Of a DNA stretch of 14,257 nucleotides, positions 6,015 through 13,456 are shown one piece after another. How positions within the stretch are numbered: the stretch's first letter is position 1; each line of letters starts with the position of its first letter. Origin of the DNA: Ferrovibrio sp964429465 (GTDB taxonomy: Bacteria; Pseudomonadota; Alphaproteobacteria; Ferrovibrionales; Ferrovibrionaceae); contig CAYSCA010000077.1 in the NCBI GenBank assembly GCA_964429465.1, positions 1 to 14,257 of the forward strand, read 5' to 3'. Below the pieces are notes generated by a model. It saw nothing but the letters and a program-made list of their open reading frames with translations, was not told where the DNA came from and ran no database searches. Made by a program: the position numbers and the translations under genes.

Positions 6015-6671
6015 TCAAGGCTTGTCCTGAGTCTTGATAAGGCTCTCGATGCCCTGGCGTTCCTCGGTCTTATAACCGGTTTGGCCGCGCGAGTCAGCGC
6101 CGCTTCCGGTTGATGTTTGATGAGCCGGAATCGGCGTCACCGACTTCTGCTCCACCTTTCTGGCCGGGGGCCGGCCGGGATCGAGCTGACGCATCACCAG
6201 TTCCATCCCCCACCGGTAACCGGCTTCGGCCAGAGGCCGGGTCTTGGCCTCATTCAGCCATGCCGGGCGCGTATCCTCGGCGACCAGCCGGTCGGTGACC
6301 CAGAACGCCACCACCACGATCAGCGCGCCACGCGCCAGCCCGAAGAGGAAGCCCAGCGAGCGGTCGACCGCCGAAACGGCGGAGGCGCGAACCTGCTCGG
6401 ATATCCAGTGAGTCGCCAGCGAGCACAGGATCAGGGTCGGCAGGAACAGCGCCGCCCCGGCGGCGATGTCGGCGAATAACCGCGATTCGATATAGGAGCG
6501 GGCGATGTCGCGGGCAACCGGGAAGAGAAAATATGTCGCAGCCAGGGCCGCCACCCAGCCGAGGATCGACAGCACTTCCTTGACGATGCCGCGGAACAGC
6601 GCCAGCAGGGCCGACAGCAGCAGGACGGCGATGACGATCAGGTCGACGATATTGATCGGCAGCGACGACAT
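6015..6671 (-). CDS. cvpA: CvpA family inner-membrane protein
   Basis: A 218-residue protein with the CvpA domain in about residues 5-165. Four hydrophobic segments lie near 8-26, 33-52, 66-88 and 107-127, and the family-typical RGIVKEVLSILGW stands between the first two. The C-terminal tail (about 165-218) is polar, Pro/Ser/Thr-rich and probably cytoplasmic or disordered. CvpA was named for colicin V production; its place directly upstream of purF is an old and widely conserved association, although its molecular role is still not settled and includes envelope and bile-stress resistance in some bacteria. ATG 6671 has GAGGA eight bases upstream. The gene begins 17 nt after the radA stop and its own stop lies 44 nt before the preferred purF start, so all three are likely one transcript. 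Confidence 0.95.
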   Translation of the reverse strand: MSSLPINIVDLIVIAVLLLSALLALFRGIVKEVLSILGWVAALAATYFLFPVARDIARSYIESRLFADIAAGAALFLPTLILCSLATHWISEQVRASAVSAVDRSLGFLFGLARGALIVVVAFWVTDRLVAEDTRPAWLNEAKTRPLAEAGYRWGMELVMRQLDPGRPPARKVEQKSVTPIPAHQTSTGSGADSRGQTGYKTEERQGIESLIKTQDKP

Positions 6672-6688
6672 CCGGCTATTCCTCGCCC

Positions 6689-8149
6689 TTATTCATCGCC
6701 GCCGGCCCAGTGCGTGCGGCCGGCCGCCGCCCGCTTGGCGGCGGCCCGGGCAGCCGGGAACAGCTCGACCAGTTCGTTCAGCCGCATCAGTTCGCTCGTC
6801 TGCAGGCCCTTCACCTTGCTCTTCGCCCCCGCCGGCATCACGGCATGCTCGAATCCCAGTTTCGCCGCCTCTTTCAGCCGGGCTTCCGCCTGGCTGACCG
6901 GCCGGACCTCGCCCGCCAGGCTGGCCTCGCCGAAGAAGACCGTGCGTTCCGGCGCCGGGCTGTCGGCAAGCGAGGACAGCAGGGCGGCGGCCACGGCCAG
7001 ATCGGCGGCCGGCTCGACGACTCTCAATCCGCCGGCGACGTTGAGATAGACGTCGCAGCCCGAATAGCGCAAGCCGCATCTCGCATCCAGCACGGCCAGC
7101 ACCATGGCCAGCCGTCCGCTGTCCCAGCCGACTACCGTGCGGCGCGGCGTGGCGAGCGGCGAGGGCGCGACCAGCGCCTGGATTTCCACCAGAAGTGGCC
7201 GCGTGCCCTCCATGCCCGCAAAGATGGCAGAGCCGGCCACCGGCTCACCTTTGCCGGCATCCGAGCGGCCGAGGAAGAGGGCGGAGGGATTGGCCACCTC
7301 GGCCAGGCCGCCATCGGTCATGCTGAAGACGCCGATCTCGTCGGTGGCGCCGAAGCGGTTCTTCACCGCGCGCAGGATGCGGAACTGGTGGCCGCGCTCG
7401 CCTTCGAAATACAGCACGGTGTCGACCATATGCTCGACCACGCGCGGCCCGGCGATCTGGCCGTCCTTGGTGACATGGCCGACCAGGAAGACGGCGGCGC
7501 TGGACTGCTTGGCGACCCGGATCAGCTCATGCGCGCAGGCGCGCACCTGGTTCACCGTCCCCGGCGCGCTCTCGATATTGTCGGCAAAGATCGTCTGGAT
7601 CGAGTCGATCACGATGACGGCCGGTCTGTTATCCTTCTGGGCGCCGCCCTTGTTCTGCGCCAGCGCCGCATCGATGCCGGCGAGGATGTCGCGCAAGCTG
7701 TTGGCGGCGGCCAGCATCACCGGCGCATCGGCCAGGCCGAGCCGCTGGGCGCGCAGGCCGATCTGCGCCACGGCTTCTTCGCCCGAGACATAGAGCGCGG
7801 TGGCGCCTTTGCGCGCCAGCACGGCGACGGCCTGCAGCAGCAGGGTGGATTTGCCGATGCCGGGATCGCCGCCGATCAGGATGGCCGAGCCTGGCACCAG
7901 CCCGCCGCCCAGCACGCGGTCCAGCTCGGCGATGCCGGTATCGGCGCGCTTCACGTTGTCGGGCTGCCCGCTGAGCGAGGCGAAGCCGATCGCCTTGCCC
8001 CGTCCGGCCGACAGGCCCTTCGGCACCGCCAGCTTCGGCGCTTCCTCGGCGATGGTGTTCCAGCCGCCGCAGGCATCGCAGCGACCCTGCCATTTGCGGT
8101 AGGCGGCGCCGCAGGACTGGCAGACAAAGCTTTCCGCGGCCCTGGCCAT
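6689..8149 (-). CDS. radA: DNA repair protein RadA
   Basis: A 486-residue RecA-related helicase that processes branched recombination intermediates. An N-terminal C4 zinc finger (Cys10, Cys13, Cys24, Cys27) is followed by a RecA-like ATPase with Walker A GGDPGIGKST (93-102), Walker B VIVIDS (178-183) and the RadA-specific KNRFG motif (263-267). The C-terminal Lon-like domain contains YLNVAGGLRVVEPAADLA and GEASLAGEVRPV. Length and motif order match the family. ATG 8149 was chosen over GTG 8161 because AGGTGGG (8163-8157) sits seven bases upstream of it, and because MARAAESFVCQSCG is the usual N-terminus. A palindromic element ends immediately next to that Shine-Dalgarno. A 17-nt gap to cvpA indicates co-transcription downstream. 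Confidence 0.97.
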   Translation of the reverse strand: MARAAESFVCQSCGAAYRKWQGRCDACGGWNTIAEEAPKLAVPKGLSAGRGKAIGFASLSGQPDNVKRADTGIAELDRVLGGGLVPGSAILIGGDPGIGKSTLLLQAVAVLARKGATALYVSGEEAVAQIGLRAQRLGLADAPVMLAAANSLRDILAGIDAALAQNKGGAQKDNRPAVIVIDSIQTIFADNIESAPGTVNQVRACAHELIRVAKQSSAAVFLVGHVTKDGQIAGPRVVEHMVDTVLYFEGERGHQFRILRAVKNRFGATDEIGVFSMTDGGLAEVANPSALFLGRSDAGKGEPVAGSAIFAGMEGTRPLLVEIQALVAPSPLATPRRTVVGWDSGRLAMVLAVLDARCGLRYSGCDVYLNVAGGLRVVEPAADLAVAAALLSSLADSPAPERTVFFGEASLAGEVRPVSQAEARLKEAAKLGFEHAVMPAGAKSKVKGLQTSELMRLNELVELFPAARAAAKRAAAGRTHWAGGDE

Positions 8150-8156
8150 CAGTTCG

Positions 8157-8163
8157 CCCACCT
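8157..8163 (-). promoter_or_regulatory. Ribosome binding site of radA
   Basis: AGGTGGG on the minus strand, seven bases before ATG 8149. It decides the start in favour of ATG 8149, since the alternative GTG 8161 would lie inside this site. The palindromic element begins at the next base. Confidence 0.75.
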
Positions 8164-8264
8164 ATCGTCATCCCGGCCAAGCAACGCAGTTTGCGTTGCG
8201 CGAGCCGGGATCCCATTTGCGGTGTCAGAAAAATGGGACCCCGGGTCAAGCCCGGGGTGACGAT
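8164..8264. repeat. REP-like branched palindromic element
   Basis: The outer arms 8164-8176 and 8252-8264 are complementary over 13 bases with one G-T mismatch. Inside are CCCGGC/GCCGGG (8172-8177 with 8204-8209) enclosing GCAACGCA/TGCGTTGC (8181-8188 with 8192-8199), then CCCATTT/AAATGGG (8212-8218 with 8231-8237), then CCCCGGG/CCCGGGG (8239-8245 with 8251-8257). The GTCATCCCGG...GGGGTGACG flavour resembles palindromic intergenic repeats common in alphaproteobacterial genomes. It nearly fills the mlaF-radA spacer and would fold into a multi-branched RNA when transcribed. Confidence 0.8.
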
Positions 8265-8289
8265 GTGAGTGAATGATCTGGTGCTGCAT

Positions 8290-9066
8290 CTACGGTTTCA
8301 GCACTTCCATCTGGATCGGACCCTCGGCATGGCCGTGGATGAACTGGTCCACGTAAGGATTGCCGGAATGATCGATCTGGCTGACCGGGCCGTGCCAGAT
8401 GATCTTGCCCTTGTAGATCATGGCTACATAGTCGGCGATCTTGCGCGCGCTGGCCATGTCATGGGTGATGCTGAGCGTGGTGGCGCCCAGCTTGCGCACG
8501 CAGGAGACGATCAGGTCGTTGATCACGTCGGCCATGATCGGATCGAGGCCGGTGGTCGGCTCGTCAAAGAAAATGATCTCCGGTTCGGCCGCGATGGCGC
8601 GCGCCAGCGCCACGCGCTTCTGCATGCCGCCAGAGAGCTCGGCCGGCGAGAGTTCGCCGACTTCCGCGCCGAGGCCGACCTGGCCCAGCTTCTCGATCGC
8701 GATTTCTTTCGCCTGCTTGCGGTCCATGCGCCGGCCCTGGATCAGGCCGAAGGCGACATTCTCCCACACCTTGAGCGAGTCGAAGAGGGCCGAGCCCTGG
8801 AACAGCATGCCGAACTTGCGCAGGCTCGCCTCACGCTCGTCGGCGCTGAATTTCAGCGAATCCTTGCCGTCGATCAGGATCTGCCCGGCATCTGGCTTGA
8901 TCAGGCCGAGGATGCATTTCAGGGTCACCGACTTGCCCGAACCCGAACCGCCGATCACCACCAGCGACTTGCCGCGCGGCACTTCGAGATCGACGCCGTC
9001 CAGCACCACCTTGCGGCCGAACCGCTTGGCAACGCCTTTCAGCGCTATCTTCGGCTGCTCGCTCAT
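8290..9066 (-). CDS. mlaF: Phospholipid-transport ABC ATPase (MlaF-like)
   Basis: A 258-residue ABC ATPase. Walker A GGSGSGKS is at 39-46, the Q-loop Gln90 in MLFQGSALFDSL, the signature LSGGMQKR at 144-151, Walker B IIFFDEP at 164-170, and the switch His202 in SITHDM. The FQGSALFDSLTV-like Q-loop region and LSGGMQKR are typical of the MlaF/Ttg2A/MKL group. It energises retrograde phospholipid transfer, or phospholipid trafficking in general, between inner membrane and periplasm, keeping the outer membrane asymmetric. Its ATG overlaps the mlaE stop by four bases (ATGA), which couples their translation; no Shine-Dalgarno is seen. No MlaD gene follows; a palindromic repeat and radA come next. 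The assignment to the MCE/Mla class is firm, while the exact transported lipid is inferred. Confidence 0.93.
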   Translation of the reverse strand: MSEQPKIALKGVAKRFGRKVVLDGVDLEVPRGKSLVVIGGSGSGKSVTLKCILGLIKPDAGQILIDGKDSLKFSADEREASLRKFGMLFQGSALFDSLKVWENVAFGLIQGRRMDRKQAKEIAIEKLGQVGLGAEVGELSPAELSGGMQKRVALARAIAAEPEIIFFDEPTTGLDPIMADVINDLIVSCVRKLGATTLSITHDMASARKIADYVAMIYKGKIIWHGPVSQIDHSGNPYVDQFIHGHAEGPIQMEVLKP

Positions 9067-9857
9067 CGGCCGGCGAAGAAGATTTCGGTGACGAAGTAAT
9101 TCGCCACCAGGATCAGGATCGAGGCGGAGACGACGGCATCGGTGGTCGCCTTGCCGACGCCCTGGGCGCCGCCCCTGGAATTGAATCCGTGATAGCAGCC
9201 CATCAGTGCGATGATGAAGCCGAACACGGCCGCCTTCACCAGGCCCGAGGCGACATCCAGCGTCTCGAGGAAATCGATCGTGTTCTTCATGTACGAGCCC
9301 GGATTGAAGCCGAGCTTGCGCGTGCCGACCAGATAGCCGCCCATCACGCCGATGATGTCGGCCACCAGCACCAGCACCGGCAGGGTCAGCACGCCGGCCA
9401 GCAGGCGCGGGGCGACCAGGTATTTGAACGGATTGGTCGACAGCGTGGTGAGCGCGTCGATCTGCTCGGTCACCCGCATGGTGCCGATTTCCGCGGCCAT
9501 GGCCGAGGCCACGCGGCCGGCGACCATCAGGCCGCCCAGCACGGGGCCGAGCTCGCGGGTGATGCCGATGACGACGATGGTGGCCACCGCGCTTTCGGCG
9601 TTGAAGCGGCCGGCGCCGACATAGATCTGCAGCGCCAGCACCATGCCGGTGAACAGCGCAGTCAGGCCGACGACGGGCAGCGAATAATAGCCGATCACCA
9701 TGATCTGCTTGCCCAGCAGGCGCAGGTAGAAGGGCGGCGCGAAGATGTGGCGCACGCCATGGAAGGTGAAGACGGCGACCCGGCCGATGGCGGCGCAGAA
9801 ATTCAGGAAGACGCGGCCGATGATGGCCAGTGGATTCAGCGCGGCCAGCAGGTTCAT
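9063..9857 (-). CDS. mlaE: MlaE family ABC permease
   Basis: A 264-residue integral membrane permease of the MlaE/YrbE class, partner of the ATPase encoded next. The family signature RELGPVLGGLMVAGR (101-115) followed by AAEIGTMRVTEQIDAL (121-136) is well preserved. Hydrophobic segments lie near 55-80, 90-112, 152-175, 205-225 and 240-260, after an amphipathic N-terminal stretch. Two copies would form the inner-membrane channel that binds an MlaD hexamer in the characterised systems. Its start codon overlaps the alr stop (ATGA), and its stop overlaps the mlaF start (ATGA), so alr-mlaE-mlaF is translationally chained. The upstream region lacks a strong Shine-Dalgarno, consistent with coupling. 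Confidence 0.94.
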   Translation of the reverse strand: MNLLAALNPLAIIGRVFLNFCAAIGRVAVFTFHGVRHIFAPPFYLRLLGKQIMVIGYYSLPVVGLTALFTGMVLALQIYVGAGRFNAESAVATIVVIGITRELGPVLGGLMVAGRVASAMAAEIGTMRVTEQIDALTTLSTNPFKYLVAPRLLAGVLTLPVLVLVADIIGVMGGYLVGTRKLGFNPGSYMKNTIDFLETLDVASGLVKAAVFGFIIALMGCYHGFNSRGGAQGVGKATTDAVVSASILILVANYFVTEIFFAGR

Positions 9858-10999
9858 GCCGCGCCGCCCGTATAGGCGCGGCGATAGCGCGGGCCGAGCT
9901 GGGTCAGCAGCTCATAGGCGATGGTGCCGGCGGCGGCGGCCTGTTCGTCGAGGTCGATGCCGCCGCCGAGCAGGCTGACCGGCGTGCCGGGATGGCAGTC
10001 ATCCCCCAGGGCAGAAACATCCAGCGTGATCAGATCCATCGAGACCCGTCCCGCAATCGGCACTCGCACATGGCCCTGGCGACCTTTGATGACGGCACTG
10101 CCCCGAGCGGAGAGCGCGCGTGAGAACCCGTCGGCATAGCCGACCGCCACGGTGGCAATTCGGCTTGGCTTTTCAACGATATGGCCGGCACCGTAGCCAA
10201 CGCTCATGCCCCTGTCAACGGAACGTACCTGGACGATTTTGCCTTCCAGATGAACCACTTGTGCCATCTTTACGCGCTCGTGCAGAGGGCCGGGGACGGG
10301 CCCGAAGGGGTTCGATCCGTAAAGCGCGATTCCCGGCCGCAGCAGGTCGTGATGATAAGCCGGGCCAAGGAAGATGCCGGCGGAATTGGCCAGGCTGCCC
10401 CTGAGCTGCGGGAAGCGCTTGCGCCAGGCGGCAAAGCGGTCGCGCTGGGCGGCGTTGAGCGGATGCTCCGGCTCGTCGGCGCAGGCGAGATGGCTCATCA
10501 CGAAGTCCAGCGCGATGCCGTCGAAAGCTGACGCATCGGCCAGCAAAGCCTCGGCTTCCGCCGCCGTCAGGCCCAGCCGGTTCATCCCGGTGTCGATATG
10601 CAGCGCGGCGGGCAGGGCGCGGCCGAGCCGCCGGGCGGCGGCGCGCCAGGCCTCGATCTGACCCGGCGTCGAGAGAACGGGAGAGAGCCCGGCATTGGCC
10701 AGGTCATCCTCGGCGCCCGCCGCGGGTCCGTGCAGGATATGGATCGTCGCATCCGCCATGCTCTCCTGGGACAGCGCGGCGCGCAGTGCCAGCGCCTCGG
10801 TGGAATGGGCGACGAAGAAGCGGCGGCAGCCGGCGCGCCACAGGGCCGGGCCGACCCGGGCGGCGCCCAGGCCATAGGCATCGGCCTTGACCACCGCGGC
10901 GCATTCCGCTTCCGCGGCCTGCGCGCCGAGCCGGCGCCAGTTGGCGCAAAGCGCGTCGAGATCGATGGTGAGGACCGCCTGGTCGCCGAAGGAGGGCAT
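9854..10999 (-). CDS. alr: Alanine racemase
   Basis: A 381-residue PLP enzyme that interconverts L- and D-alanine for peptidoglycan. The PLP lysine is Lys38 in VVKADAYGLGA. HIDTGMNRLG (134-143) and LRPGIALYG (220-228) are family motifs, and the second catalytic base is Tyr269 in SVGYGAGH. The C-terminal beta domain contains VAVGYADGFSRALS and GRVSMDLITLDV. The length is normal. It starts at ATG 10999, with only a GGGG about 14 bases upstream. In many Alphaproteobacteria alr follows dnaB closely; here about 3 kb of other genes separate them. The stop overlaps the mlaE start, so cell-wall and outer-membrane lipid functions share one transcript. A biosynthetic (alr) rather than catabolic (dadX) role is inferred from context. 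Confidence 0.96.
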   Translation of the reverse strand: MPSFGDQAVLTIDLDALCANWRRLGAQAAEAECAAVVKADAYGLGAARVGPALWRAGCRRFFVAHSTEALALRAALSQESMADATIHILHGPAAGAEDDLANAGLSPVLSTPGQIEAWRAAARRLGRALPAALHIDTGMNRLGLTAAEAEALLADASAFDGIALDFVMSHLACADEPEHPLNAAQRDRFAAWRKRFPQLRGSLANSAGIFLGPAYHHDLLRPGIALYGSNPFGPVPGPLHERVKMAQVVHLEGKIVQVRSVDRGMSVGYGAGHIVEKPSRIATVAVGYADGFSRALSARGSAVIKGRQGHVRVPIAGRVSMDLITLDVSALGDDCHPGTPVSLLGGGIDLDEQAAAAGTIAYELLTQLGPRYRRAYTGGAA

Positions 11000-11155
11000 G
11001 GCGGCTGTTTACCCCAGATGCCCGCAAAACGACAGGCCTATCGCCTGCGAAGCGCCCTTGCCGATGCCATCCGCCTGCGCCACATTGGCGGCGACGGGGG
11101 ATGAGCCACGCAGAGGGCGACGTCGCAGGTTTCGTGTCGCAGCGTGGTTCAGTCC

Positions 11156-11160
11156 GAGGG
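11156..11160 (+). promoter_or_regulatory. Ribosome binding site of the EamA transporter gene
   Basis: GAGGG four bases before ATG 11165. It favours this start over the in-frame GTG at 11144, which has no comparable site. Confidence 0.6.
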
Positions 11161-11164
11161 ATTC

Positions 11165-12085
11165 ATGTCCGTATCGCCGTCCGCTTTCGCCGCTCCGCGG
11201 GGCCTGTTCTCCAATCCCTATCTGCTGCTCGTGCTCACGGTGGCGATGTGGGGCGGCCATTCGGTGGTCAGCCGGATGGCGGTGGGCGAGATTTCACCCG
11301 CCTCGCTGACCTGCCTGCGCTGGCTGGTGGTCGCCAGCATCATGTTCGCGGTGGCCCGGCACGGCCTGCGCGAGCACTGGCCGGTGCTGCGGCCCCGTAT
11401 CGGCTATCTCGCCGGCATGGGGACGCTGGGCTATACCGGCTACAACATCCTGCTCTACTGGTCGGCGCATTACACGACGGCGATCAACCTGAACATCATC
11501 AACGGCGCGATGCCGGCGCTGATCTTCGTGTTCGCGCTGGTGATCTTCCGGCAGAAGGTCACGCCGCTGCAATGGATCGGCACGGCGGTGTCGATGACCG
11601 GCGTGGCGGTGGTGGCCGCGAAAGGCGAATGGTCCGCGCTGGCGGCGCTGACCGTGAATCGCGGCGACCTGTTCATCTTCATCGCGACGGCCCTGTATGC
11701 CGGATACTCGGTCCTGCTGCGCAAGCGTCCGCTGGTGCCGAGCGCGGTGCTGTTCGCCGCCATGGCGCCGGCCGCCCTGCTGTCGTCCTTCGTCGTGCTG
11801 GGCGTCGAGATCGCCGCCGGCGGCTTCTACTGGCCGAGCTGGAAAGGCTGGCTGCTGCTGCTCTACGTGGCGATCTTCCCCTCTTTGCTGTCGCAGCTTT
11901 TCTTCATGCGGGCGATCGAGCTGATCGGGGCGGGGCGCGCCGGCCTGTTCACCAACCTGATGCCGCTGTTCGGCGCCAGCTTCGCCATGCTGATCCTGGG
12001 CGAGCAACTGGCGCCCTATCATGCGGCGGCGCTGACACTCGTGCTGGGCGGCATCCTGCTGGCGGAGTGGAAGCGCGGCCGGTAG
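11165..12085 (+). CDS. EamA/DMT family transporter
   Basis: A 306-residue membrane protein with two EamA repeats (about 18-152 and 166-302) and ten predicted hydrophobic helices, the standard drug/metabolite transporter layout. Repeat 1 opens with a MWGGHSVVSRMAV helix and contains SLTCLRWLVVA; repeat 2 ends with the AGLFTNLMPLFG and GEQLAPYHAAALTLVLGGILLAEWK segments typical of RhaT/YdcZ-type DMT exporters. Family members export amino acids, metabolites or drugs; the substrate here cannot be read. It is the only plus-strand gene in this region, divergent from alr (165 bp apart) and convergent with the ZIP gene (13 nt between stops). With the genes to its right it forms a block inserted between alr and dnaB. 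Confidence 0.93.
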   Translation: MSVSPSAFAAPRGLFSNPYLLLVLTVAMWGGHSVVSRMAVGEISPASLTCLRWLVVASIMFAVARHGLREHWPVLRPRIGYLAGMGTLGYTGYNILLYWSAHYTTAINLNIINGAMPALIFVFALVIFRQKVTPLQWIGTAVSMTGVAVVAAKGEWSALAALTVNRGDLFIFIATALYAGYSVLLRKRPLVPSAVLFAAMAPAALLSSFVVLGVEIAAGGFYWPSWKGWLLLLYVAIFPSLLSQLFFMRAIELIGAGRAGLFTNLMPLFGASFAMLILGEQLAPYHAAALTLVLGGILLAEWKRGR

Positions 12086-12100
12086 AGCCCGGATCGGGCT
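12086..12100. terminator. Small hairpin between convergent genes
   Basis: AGCCCG / CGGGCT with a GAT loop begins right after the EamA stop and overlaps the ZIP stop codon. It lacks a T-run on either side, so it is a weak terminator candidate, possibly shared by the two convergent genes. Confidence 0.3.
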
Positions 12101-12905
12101 AACCCAGCGTCACGTCGAGGAAGAGCATCACCACGAAGCCCCCGAACAGCGCCGAGGTGGCACCGCGCTCCGCGCCGTGGCGATGGGTTTCCGGGATCAC
12201 TTCCGAGGAGATGATGAACAGCATCGCGCCGGCGGCAAAGGCCAGCGCCCAGGGCAGCAGCGCGCCCGAGATCGCCAGCGCGCCCGCGCCGGCCAGGCCG
12301 CCCAGCGGCTCCAGCGCGCCGCTCAGCGCGGCGATGCCGAAGGCGGTGTTGCGGTCATAGCCATGGCTGTGCAGGGCCACCGCGACGGCGAGGCCTTCGG
12401 GCATGTTCTGCAGCCCGATGCCGAGCGTGACGCCCAGGCCGTCGGCCAGGTTGCCGCCGCCGGCCGCGATGCCGACCGCCAGCCCCTCCGGGAAGTTATG
12501 CAGCGCGATGGCGATGACGAACAGCCAGACGCGCCTGAGCCTGGTGAGATCGGCATTCTCGCGGCCCTTCGGCCCGAAATGCTCATGCGGCGCCAGCCGG
12601 TGCGCCAGATGCATGGCCAGCGCCCCGATCAGCAGCGCGACGATGACGCCGGCGGCTGCAGAGCCGCGGCTGCCCAGCCAGGTCTCGGCGCGGTCGAGCG
12701 CGGGCAGCAGCAGCGAGAAAAAGGTCGCCGCCAGCATCACGCCGGCGGCAAAGGCGAGCATCACATTCTGCGTGCTGTCCTTCAGCCCGCCCAGCACATA
12801 GACCGGCAGGGCGCCCAGCGAGGTCAGCACCAGCCCGGCCAGCAGGCTGGCCGAGACGCCGGTGACGAAGGGGTGAGACGCCGCGAAAGCTGCGAGCTGC
12901 TCCAT
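12099..12905 (-). CDS. ZIP family divalent metal transporter
   Basis: A 268-residue membrane protein of the ZIP (ZupT/GufA-like) family, which moves Zn2+ and related divalent metals (Fe2+, Mn2+) into the cytoplasm. Diagnostic motifs are HNFPEG (136-141) in helix 4 and QNMPEG (166-171) in helix 5, which form the binuclear metal site, plus SEVIPETHRHG (234-244) in a late helix. A His-containing loop HRLAPHEH (102-109) lies between helices 3 and 4. About eight hydrophobic segments are present. ATG 12905 has a short-spaced AGG upstream. The CMD-family gene ends 39 nt upstream on the same strand, so the two may be co-transcribed. Metal preference is not deducible, though the Asn and Glu residues of the HNFPEG motif allow Zn or Fe. 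Confidence 0.94.
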   Translation of the reverse strand: MEQLAAFAASHPFVTGVSASLLAGLVLTSLGALPVYVLGGLKDSTQNVMLAFAAGVMLAATFFSLLLPALDRAETWLGSRGSAAAGVIVALLIGALAMHLAHRLAPHEHFGPKGRENADLTRLRRVWLFVIAIALHNFPEGLAVGIAAGGGNLADGLGVTLGIGLQNMPEGLAVAVALHSHGYDRNTAFGIAALSGALEPLGGLAGAGALAISGALLPWALAFAAGAMLFIISSEVIPETHRHGAERGATSALFGGFVVMLFLDVTLG

Positions 12906-12944
12906 GCCGCCTGTGTAACATGGCCGGCGCCTTGGCGCGAACGC

Positions 12945-13382
12945 TCAGGCGGGCGGGCCCTGGCGGAAGCTGATCGCCATGCGGTTCCAGGCATTCATCA
13001 CCGCGATCGCGATGGTCAGGTCGGCGATCTCCTTGCCCGGGAACTGCGCCGCCGCGGCATCGTAGACGGCGTCCGGCACCCGCTGGTCGGTCAACCGGGT
13101 GACGGCCTCGGCATAGGCCAGGGCGGCGCGCTCGCGCGCGTCGAACAGCGGCGCTTCCCACCAGGTGGCGACGTTGTTGATCTTGCGCTGCGGTGCGCCG
13201 AGCGTCGCCGCCTCGCGGCTATGCAGGTCGACGCAATAGGCGCAGCCATTGATCTGCGAAATCCGCAGCCAGACAAGGTCGAGCAGCGGCCGCGGCACGG
13301 TCTGCGTCATGTAGCCATGGATGCCGAACAGCGCCTTGGCGCCTTCGGGGGCAGTCTTCTTGTAGTCGAGGCGTAGGGACAT
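12945..13382 (-). CDS. Carboxymuconolactone decarboxylase (AhpD-like) family protein
   Basis: A 145-residue protein of the CMD/AhpD fold. The redox motif is complete: CAYCVDLHSREA with Cys47, Cys50 and His54 (C-x2-C-x3-H), as in AhpD-type alkylhydroperoxidases. This makes a peroxidase or thiol-redox role more likely than true carboxymuconolactone decarboxylation. The WWEAPLFDARERAALAYAEAVT and DLTIAIAVMNAWNRMAI segments are also typical. The start ATG 13382 has GGAG eight bases upstream; a longer reading frame running back to 13994 is an open-frame shadow across the neighbouring gene. It lies 74 nt downstream of the LTXXQ protein gene, with a strong hairpin between them, and 39 nt upstream of the ZIP gene. 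A link to oxidative or metal stress is inferred from these neighbours only. Confidence 0.92.
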   Translation of the reverse strand: MSLRLDYKKTAPEGAKALFGIHGYMTQTVPRPLLDLVWLRISQINGCAYCVDLHSREAATLGAPQRKINNVATWWEAPLFDARERAALAYAEAVTRLTDQRVPDAVYDAAAAQFPGKEIADLTIAIAVMNAWNRMAISFRQGPPA

Positions 13383-13423
13383 GATGTGTCTCCGGGTCTG
13401 GGGTCCAACCGAAGACGGGGCAG

Positions 13424-13449
13424 GGGGCGGCCCTGTGACAGGCCGCCCC
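13424..13449 (-). terminator. GC-rich hairpin after the LTXXQ gene
   Basis: A perfect 9-bp stem GGGGCGGCC / GGCCGCCCC with an 8-nt loop begins eight bases after the LTXXQ stop on the minus strand. No T-run follows, so it may act as a partial terminator, a processing or stabilising structure, or a pause site ahead of the CMD gene. Confidence 0.45.
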
Positions 13450-13456
13450 GACAGTT

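Noticed and set aside
4732..6030. Long plus-strand open frame opposite purF
   Set aside because: A mirror of the purF coding frame in GC-rich DNA; no motif and no plausible ribosome binding site.
8239..8257. Intrinsic terminator for mlaF from the CCCCGGG stem alone
   Set aside because: No T-run follows on the minus strand, and the stem is part of a larger branched palindrome, so it is not called as a simple terminator.
6710..8260. Long plus-strand open frame (516 codons) opposite radA
   Set aside because: It lies wholly antisense to radA, has composition typical of GC-rich shadow frames (many Arg, Ala, Gly, His, Asp) and no recognisable domain.
11000..11164. Promoters in the alr-EamA divergent spacer
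   Set aside because: A 7-bp direct repeat (GTCGCAG at 11122 and 11136) is present, but no convincing -35/-10 pair or operator could be defended on either strand.
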